Positions 59,492 through 64,000 of a stretch of 64,000 bases of DNA are shown here, one piece after another. A program made the translations under genes and the position numbers. The DNA lies in the NCBI RefSeq assembly GCF_003116585.1, contig NZ_QEHM01000006.1:372001-436000 (forward strand), in the 5' to 3' direction. Each line of letters starts with the position of its first letter. Positions within the stretch are counted from its first letter, which is position 1. The notes below the pieces were generated by a model. The model saw only the letters and a list, made by a program, of their open reading frames with translations, had not been told where the DNA came from and did no database searches. This DNA comes from Albibacillus kandeliae. GTDB lineage: Bacteria > Pseudomonadota > Alphaproteobacteria > Rhodobacterales > Rhodobacteraceae.

Positions 59492-60399
59492 GACCGTGCC
59501 TCCCGCCGCCGGGCCCGCAGCTTCTCGATCCCGGCGAGCACCCCGTCGGGCAGCAGGAAGACCACCGCGATGAACAGCAGGCCAAGGAAGATCGGGTAGG
59601 TGTCGGGGAAGTGCACCGACAGGTATTCGAACACCAGGAACAGCGGTGCCGCGCCCAGCACCGGCCCCCACAGGCGGTTCGCTCCGCCCAGCAGCGCCAT
59701 GATCACCGTCAGGAAGCTGACCGTCGGATTGAACACGATCGCGGGTTCCACGTAGACATAGCGCGGCGAGGCGATGGCCCCGGCGACCGTCAGGATGGTG
59801 GCCGAGAGGGCAAAGGCGACCAGCTTGGTGCGGGCCAGCGGAATGCCGGAATGCGCCGCCACGACCTCGTCGTCCCCGACCACGCGCAACGCCAGCCCCA
59901 GCCGGCTGCGATGAACCCAGGCGGTCAGGGCGATCGTCGCCGCGCCCAGCGCCAGCATCTGCCAGTAGATGCCCCGCGCGGTCACGTCGAGGAAGATGTA
60001 GCGCCCCAGCGTCCCGGTCACGTTCACCTCGTACCAGGTGATCAGCTGCCGGACGAGTTCGGCGAGGCCGAAGGTGAAGATCACGAAGTAGATGCCCGCC
60101 AGCCTGAGCGTCGAGAGCCCCACGACCAGCGCCATCGCCAGCCCGACGCCCGCCGCCGAGAGCAGGACCAGCGGATAGGGCAGCACCTCGTTCAGCACGG
60201 CGACCACGTAGGCCCCCGTCCCGTAGAAGGCCGCCGTCGCCAGCGAAATATAGCGCGTGTGCCCCGAGAACAGCGCCCAGGCCGAGGCCAGCGTCACATA
60301 GGTCACGAGGCCGATCATCAGGCCGAGACCATATTCGCTCAGCCACATCGGCATCACGGCAAGGGCCGCGAGACCGGCAAGGGGAAGAATAAACCGCAT
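59488..60399 (-). CDS. livM: Branched-chain amino acid/amide-type ABC transporter permease, LivM
   Basis: A 303-residue membrane permease with about nine helices. SGHTRYISLATAAFYGTGAYVVAVL near residues 46-70 and GLALRVVGDDEVVAAHSGIPLARTKLVAFALSATILTVAGAI near 175-216 are LivM hallmarks. ATG 60399 is used; the livH stop is five bases upstream. Longer frames in this phase read through livH out of frame. Confidence 0.92.
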   Translation of the reverse strand: MRFILPLAGLAALAVMPMWLSEYGLGLMIGLVTYVTLASAWALFSGHTRYISLATAAFYGTGAYVVAVLNEVLPYPLVLLSAAGVGLAMALVVGLSTLRLAGIYFVIFTFGLAELVRQLITWYEVNVTGTLGRYIFLDVTARGIYWQMLALGAATIALTAWVHRSRLGLALRVVGDDEVVAAHSGIPLARTKLVAFALSATILTVAGAIASPRYVYVEPAIVFNPTVSFLTVIMALLGGANRLWGPVLGAAPLFLVFEYLSVHFPDTYPIFLGLLFIAVVFLLPDGVLAGIEKLRARRREARS

Positions 60400-60404
60400 C
60401 TGCC

Positions 60405-61271
60405 TCACCCCCGCCCGAACAGGCCCTGCGGCCGCCACAACAGGACCACGAGGAAGATCGCGAAGGTCGCGGCCAGTGTCAGGCCCGGGTCGATCGCCGT
60501 GGCCACGAAGGTCTCGACCAGCCCCAGCGCCAGCCCGGCGATCAGCGCGCCGGTCACGTTGCCGACCCCGCCCATGATCACGATGATCAGCGCCTTCATG
60601 GTAAAGATCACCCCGTCCGTCGCCGAAAAGGTCTGGTACATGGCAATGCTCGCCCCGCCCGTCGCCGCCAGCGCGGTGCCCAGCGCAAAGCCCTGCCGCG
60701 CCACCCGGTTCACGTCGATCCCGACCAGCGGCGCCGACCCCGGCGTAAGCGCCACCGCCCGCATGGTCAGCCCCCAGCGCGTCCGCGTCATGGCCAGCGC
60801 CAGCCCGCCCCCGACGACCACGCAGATCCCAAAGGCGATCAGCCGGTTCAGCGCCACCGAGACGCCAAGCACGGAAACCCCGCGGTCGAGGTAGGAAATG
60901 GAGGTGAGGTTCGCCCCGAAGATCACCAGCAACACGCCCTGCACCACGAACAGCAGCCCGAAGGTGGCAAGGATCGAGTCGACCTCCAGCCGCCCCGACG
61001 CGCCGGACCGGCGCACCAGCGGGCGCATCATCACGGTATAGAGGAGCCAGCCCACGCCATAGCCCGCCGGTGCGATCAGCACGATTGCAGCCAGCGGCGA
61101 CAGCCCCAGACCGCTGAACAGCGCCACCAGCACAAAGGCGGCGGCCAGCGTCAGTTCGCCATAGGCAAGGTTCATGATGCGGGCGATGCCGTACTGCAGG
61201 GTCAGGCCAAGCGCGAGCAGCGCATAGGTTCCGCCCAGCACAAGGCCGAGGATAAGCGTTGTCATGATCAT
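60405..61271 (-). CDS. livH: Branched-chain amino acid/amide-type ABC transporter permease, LivH
   Basis: A 288-residue membrane permease with about eight helices. LALGLTLQYGIARIMNLAYGELTLAAAFVLV near residues 19-49 and SATDGVIFTMKALIIVIMGGVGNVTGALIAGLALGLVET near 215-253 are the family signatures. Start ATG 61271 or 61265 (MIMTTL or MTTL). It follows the binding-protein gene, with a strong hairpin in the gap. Confidence 0.92.
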   Translation of the reverse strand: MIMTTLILGLVLGGTYALLALGLTLQYGIARIMNLAYGELTLAAAFVLVALFSGLGLSPLAAIVLIAPAGYGVGWLLYTVMMRPLVRRSGASGRLEVDSILATFGLLFVVQGVLLVIFGANLTSISYLDRGVSVLGVSVALNRLIAFGICVVVGGGLALAMTRTRWGLTMRAVALTPGSAPLVGIDVNRVARQGFALGTALAATGGASIAMYQTFSATDGVIFTMKALIIVIMGGVGNVTGALIAGLALGLVETFVATAIDPGLTLAATFAIFLVVLLWRPQGLFGRG

Positions 61272-61292
61272 GTTTCTTCAGGGTTGATCGGC

Positions 61293-61329
61293 CCACCCAG
61301 CGCGGCAGCATGTCCGCCGCGCTGGGTGG
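61293..61329 (-). other. Intercistronic hairpin downstream of the Liv binding-protein gene
   Basis: CCACCCAGCGCGGC (61293-61306) and GCCGCGCTGGGTGG (61316-61329) form a perfect 14-bp stem with a 9-base loop, between the binding-protein stop (61341) and livH. It is the strongest hairpin in the window and probably raises the ratio of binding protein to permease. Confidence 0.6.
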
Positions 61330-61340
61330 AGCTCAGGGTC

Positions 61341-62549
61341 TTACCATTCGGGCTTCGGAATGGTCGGCGCCGAGGCGCCCGGCTTGTCGGAGGGGTTCAC
61401 GCCCTTGAACACGCCGTCCTGCCACTGCCCGACCCACCAGAGATCGCGCAGCTGGTTGTCCTCCAGCTTGACCGTCCCGATGAGGGTGTCGAAGGAGCCG
61501 GTCGACAGTTCCTCCGCCAGCGCGGCGTGGTCCAGTCCGACCCGCTTGACCGCCTGCTCCAGCATCTGCAGCGAGGCGTAGGTGATGGCCGAAGCCCAGC
61601 TGTCGGGCGGGTTGCCCGTCACCTCGGCGTGGTGGGCGAAGTAGTCCTTGATCCCCGGCCCGTTCACGTCCACGCCGCCGATCGACATCACGCCGTCGGA
61701 TTTGCCCTCGGTGATCCCCGGGTAGATCGGGAAGGCACCGCCGACACCAACGTAGAACACCGCCGGGTTGTAGCCCATCGAGATCGCCGTCTTGGTCATG
61801 CCGAAGCTGTCCGGCGGATAGGAGAAGGCGACGAAACTGTCGGCCTCCGAATTCTGCGCCTCGCTCATCATCGCGGCGAAGTCCGAGGTGCCCAGCGGAT
61901 AGCTCTTGTCATAGACGAGGTCGAAGCCCGCCTCTTCAAAGGCCGGGCGCGCGCCGTTGATCAGGTCGATCCCGAACCCGTCCGCGACCGAAACCACCGC
62001 GACCTTGTCGTTGATCTTGCCCGCCTCGCGCGCCGCCGTCAGCACCTCGACCAGCCCCTTGGCATAGTCGTGCCCGCCGCCCAGCATCCAGAAGCTCCGC
62101 TTCCATCGCCCGGCGAACTCCGGGGCCTTGTCGGTCACCGCGGTCACCGCCAGCTGCGGATAGCCGAACCGGTCCATCAGCGGTGCGATGGCCAGGTTGG
62201 CCCCGGTGCTCCAGGGTGGCAGGATCAGGTCGACCTTGTCCTGCGATGCCAGCCGTTCGATGGCGCGCACGAGGTCCTGGTTCGAGGAACGGTCGTCGTA
62301 CTCGATCACCTCGATCATCCGCTTCGAGCCGTCGGGCATTTCCAGCCCGCCGGCATCGTTCACGTCCTTCACCCACAGCTTGTAGTTCGGGATCGTGGTG
62401 ATCCCGGCCCCAGTGGCATTGGGCCCTGTCAGCGATACCGCGTAGCCGATCTTGACCGTCTCGCCATCTGCCAGCGCCGGCTGCGCCGTCAGTGCAACCG
62501 CGGCAAGCGCCATCGCGCAGAGCGACCTGCGTCGTGTGAACTTGTCCAT
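61341..62549 (-). CDS. Liv-type ABC transporter substrate-binding protein
   Basis: A 402-residue periplasmic protein with a signal peptide (MDKFTRRRSLCAMALAAVALTAQPALA). The mature region VKIGYAVSLTGPNATGAGITTIPNYKLWVKDVNDAGGLEM begins the Peripla_BP_6 fold. This family binds amino acids, amides, aromatic acids or urea; the AtzH/HpxZ-like gene nearby suggests an amide or ureide. First gene of the liv operon and divergent from an AraC gene across 158 bases. Confidence 0.9.
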   Translation of the reverse strand: MDKFTRRRSLCAMALAAVALTAQPALADGETVKIGYAVSLTGPNATGAGITTIPNYKLWVKDVNDAGGLEMPDGSKRMIEVIEYDDRSSNQDLVRAIERLASQDKVDLILPPWSTGANLAIAPLMDRFGYPQLAVTAVTDKAPEFAGRWKRSFWMLGGGHDYAKGLVEVLTAAREAGKINDKVAVVSVADGFGIDLINGARPAFEEAGFDLVYDKSYPLGTSDFAAMMSEAQNSEADSFVAFSYPPDSFGMTKTAISMGYNPAVFYVGVGGAFPIYPGITEGKSDGVMSIGGVDVNGPGIKDYFAHHAEVTGNPPDSWASAITYASLQMLEQAVKRVGLDHAALAEELSTGSFDTLIGTVKLEDNQLRDLWWVGQWQDGVFKGVNPSDKPGASAPTIPKPEW

Positions 62550-62707
62550 TCTGTCCTCCCTTGCGGCCCGCCCGCAGCAGGGCCGTCTTGTCCCGCCGTC
62601 CCCCCTCGGTCTCCTCCCGGGATGCCGGCGCAGGACACAGTCTAGCGCTGGCCCCCGGCTTCAAAAATGCACATATGCGGCGAACTCTTGTACTTTTGCT
62701 TGATTGT

Positions 62708-63595
62708 ATGGCTTCACCGCGCAAGGCTGCCCGCACCATGCACCAGCCCACACCGCCCCGCCTCGCCGTTTCTGTCCAGACCATCCGCAACCCGCTCACC
62801 CGGGCCGCCTATGGCCTGCGCAACGGGGCCGCGCACCTTCTCGTCCTGCAGTCGGGCGCCGCCCAGCTGCGCAGCGAGGGCGACCTCGCCGCGACCGAGG
62901 CGCCGCGCCTTGCGTGGTGGCCCGACGGCGGTGGTCGCGAATGCGTGGTGGAACCGGGCAGTCGCGGCACCCTCGTCTCGATCCCCGAGATCCTTCTGCT
63001 GCACGGCATTCCCGCGACACCGCTTGGCGACCACATGCGGCGCACGCTGGCACAGCGCCTCTCGCTCGCCCTCTCCCCCGACCTGCGCATCGCCCCGCTG
63101 CTCGACAACCTCGCGCAGGAGCGCGCCTCGGCGCTGCCCGGCGGCGAGGTGGCCGAGACCCACATCCTCGGGCTGCTGCTGATCCAGCTCTGGCGCGCGG
63201 CGCGGGCCGACCTGCTGGACCATGGGCACAGCCCCCAAGGACTGGCCGAGCGCTTCGTGCAACTGGCGAGCCGCCACCGGCTCGAACATCGCACCGTCGC
63301 GGATTACGCGCGGCTGCTCGGGGTCACCCGCGACCGGCTGGGCTCGGCGGTGCGGCGGGCTACCGGCTTGTCGCCACAGGGCTACCTGCACCGCGACCTC
63401 ATGCGCGAGGCCTGCGAGCTGCTGGCCAACACCGGGATGCAGGTCGGTCAGGTCGCCTTCCGGCTCGGGTTTTCCGACCCGGCCTATTTCACCCGCTTCT
63501 TCGCGCGCCAGACCGGGCTCAGCCCCGCCCGCTACCGCCGCCGCGCGCAGGACCGCCGCGCCGCCGGTGACCGCTCCTACGCCGCCTGGCCGTAG
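62708..63595 (+). CDS. AraC-family transcriptional regulator
   Basis: A 295-residue regulator. Its N-terminal ~160 residues are a sensor region I cannot assign (weak cupin-like features), and the C-terminal ~100 residues are the AraC/XylS double helix-turn-helix, with ARLLGVTRDRLGSAVRRATGLSPQGYLHRDLMREACELL and QVAFRLGFSDPAYFTRFFARQTGLSPARYR. It is divergent from the Liv operon and probably activates it. Start is uncertain: ATG 62708 or ATG 62738 (MHQPTPPRL); neither has a good ribosome site. Confidence 0.88.
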   Translation: MASPRKAARTMHQPTPPRLAVSVQTIRNPLTRAAYGLRNGAAHLLVLQSGAAQLRSEGDLAATEAPRLAWWPDGGGRECVVEPGSRGTLVSIPEILLLHGIPATPLGDHMRRTLAQRLSLALSPDLRIAPLLDNLAQERASALPGGEVAETHILGLLLIQLWRAARADLLDHGHSPQGLAERFVQLASRHRLEHRTVADYARLLGVTRDRLGSAVRRATGLSPQGYLHRDLMREACELLANTGMQVGQVAFRLGFSDPAYFTRFFARQTGLSPARYRRRAQDRRAAGDRSYAAWP

Positions 63596-63709
63596 CTATC
63601 GCCAGCCCGCATGGCACCCCCCTGAATCCGGCAATTGAACTTTTCGCTCAACAGGCGTTCCATTCGACTCTTGATTGCGGCAATACCTGCCGGAAGTGGG
63701 GAGGACAGC

Positions 63710-64000
63710 ATGACCGCATTTGATCAATCCGCCATCGAGGCGGAAATCCGAGAGGCCGTGGGCGCTTATGAACACGCGCTCGGGACCAACGACATCACGA
63801 CGCTCAGCACCTTTTTCTGGGAGGACCCGCGCGTCGTGCGCCTCAGCCCCGATGGCGGTCTCTACGGACACCAGCAGATCTCCGACTTTCGCCGCGCGCG
63901 TGACATCAGCGATATCGAACGCGAGGTGACCGACCTGCGCATCCTCGTGCTGGGCCCCGATACCGGCGTGGCGACCTGCGAGTACCGGCGCACCGGCTCG
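63710..64000 (+). CDS. AtzH/HpxZ-like protein (DUF3225, SnoaL-like fold), 3' truncated by window edge
   Basis: The first 97 codons of a small SnoaL-like protein: MTAFDQSAIEAEIREAVGAY, then ALGTNDITTLSTFFWEDPRVVRLSPDGGLYGHQQISDFRRAR. This matches the DUF3225 group containing AtzH and the oxalurate-catabolism protein HpxZ. These proteins occur beside amidases (AtzE/HpxY) acting on biuret, oxalurate and other ureides. A strong GGGGAGGA site precedes ATG 63710. An amidase gene is expected to the right of the window. Confidence 0.82.
   Translation, partial: MTAFDQSAIEAEIREAVGAYEHALGTNDITTLSTFFWEDPRVVRLSPDGGLYGHQQISDFRRARDISDIEREVTDLRILVLGPDTGVATCEYRRTGS

Noticed and set aside
58763-61311. Apparent fusion of Liv ATPase/permease into longer proteins
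   Set aside because: The N-terminal extensions are out-of-phase readings of the neighbouring liv genes; the short starts give standard lengths and four-base overlaps.
1-64000. tRNA or rRNA genes, CRISPR arrays, insertion sequences, integrases, attachment sites
   Set aside because: None were recognised in the gaps; all gaps are under 300 bases and are accounted for by promoters, dyads or hairpins.

Overview
The window is a gene-dense, very GC-rich stretch (58 protein genes called, two of them cut by the window edges, no gap over 300 bases, no rRNA, tRNA, CRISPR array or insertion sequence seen). The mixture of TRAP and ABC importers, an intracellular polyhydroxyalkanoate depolymerase with a TGC-rich PhaR-type operator, the aerobic indolepyruvate oxidoreductase pair and the codon and base use point to an alphaproteobacterium of the Rhodobacterales (Roseobacter group). 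Genus cannot be told from the sequence alone.

Layout. (1) 1-3220, plus strand: the tail of a peptide-type ABC importer (two ATPases), an M14-type deacylase and a C39-like papain-fold protein, all overlapping head to tail. (2) 3227-14004: a catabolic island probably under one IclR regulator. A ribokinase-like kinase and a DapA-like aldolase (minus) face a cytoplasmic FG-GAP propeller protein and a shikimate-dehydrogenase-like enzyme (plus). Convergent to these is a minus-strand operon of IclR, a NitT/TauT-type ABC importer with two different permeases, a TIM-barrel isomerase/dehydratase and a second shikimate-dehydrogenase-like enzyme. A 16-of-20 identical motif is shared by the IclR promoter and the divergent kinase/propeller promoter. 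(3) 14223-22234: a seven-gene minus-strand operon (FAD amine oxidase, DctM-DctP-DctQ TRAP importer, M81 peptidase, alpha/beta hydrolase, ornithine-cyclodeaminase-like enzyme) opposite an XRE-cupin regulator, with two identical-arm palindromes 22 bp apart between them. (4) 22245-27539: aryl-pyruvate catabolism (IorA, IorB, RidA, thioesterase, stand-alone Lrp/AsnC effector domain).

(5) 27697-34564: mixed cell-envelope and storage genes: sulfotransferase, acyltransferase, PHA depolymerase, glutathione S-transferase, lytic transglycosylase and a secreted caspase-fold protein ending in a CxxCH segment. (6) 34583-40863: LysR regulator, sulfatase/phosphonate-monoester-hydrolase-like enzyme and a TAXI-type TRAP importer. 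(7) 40929-52796: a BmpA/nucleoside-type ABC importer opposite a LysR regulator and a 2-oxoglutarate/Fe(II)-type oxygenase, then an old-yellow-enzyme type demethylase, a TetR regulator, a TauE exporter and a CodA-like cytosine deaminase; the theme is probably nitrogenous base or N-methyl compound use. (8) 52953-56581: EmrAB-type efflux pair with its divergent TetR regulator and two palindromic operators. (9) 56588-64000: aldehyde dehydrogenase plus a complete Liv-type branched-chain amino acid/amide ABC importer, a divergent AraC regulator and the start of an AtzH/HpxZ-like gene, which suggests an amidase-based catabolic cluster beyond the right edge.

Six different binding-protein-dependent importers in 64 kb, each with its own enzymes and regulator, mark this as a scavenging and catabolic region, of the kind often found on Roseobacter chromids or plasmids (inference). 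The least explained parts are the IclR island with its intracellular FG-GAP protein, the M81/TRAP operon, and the caspase-CxxCH protein.
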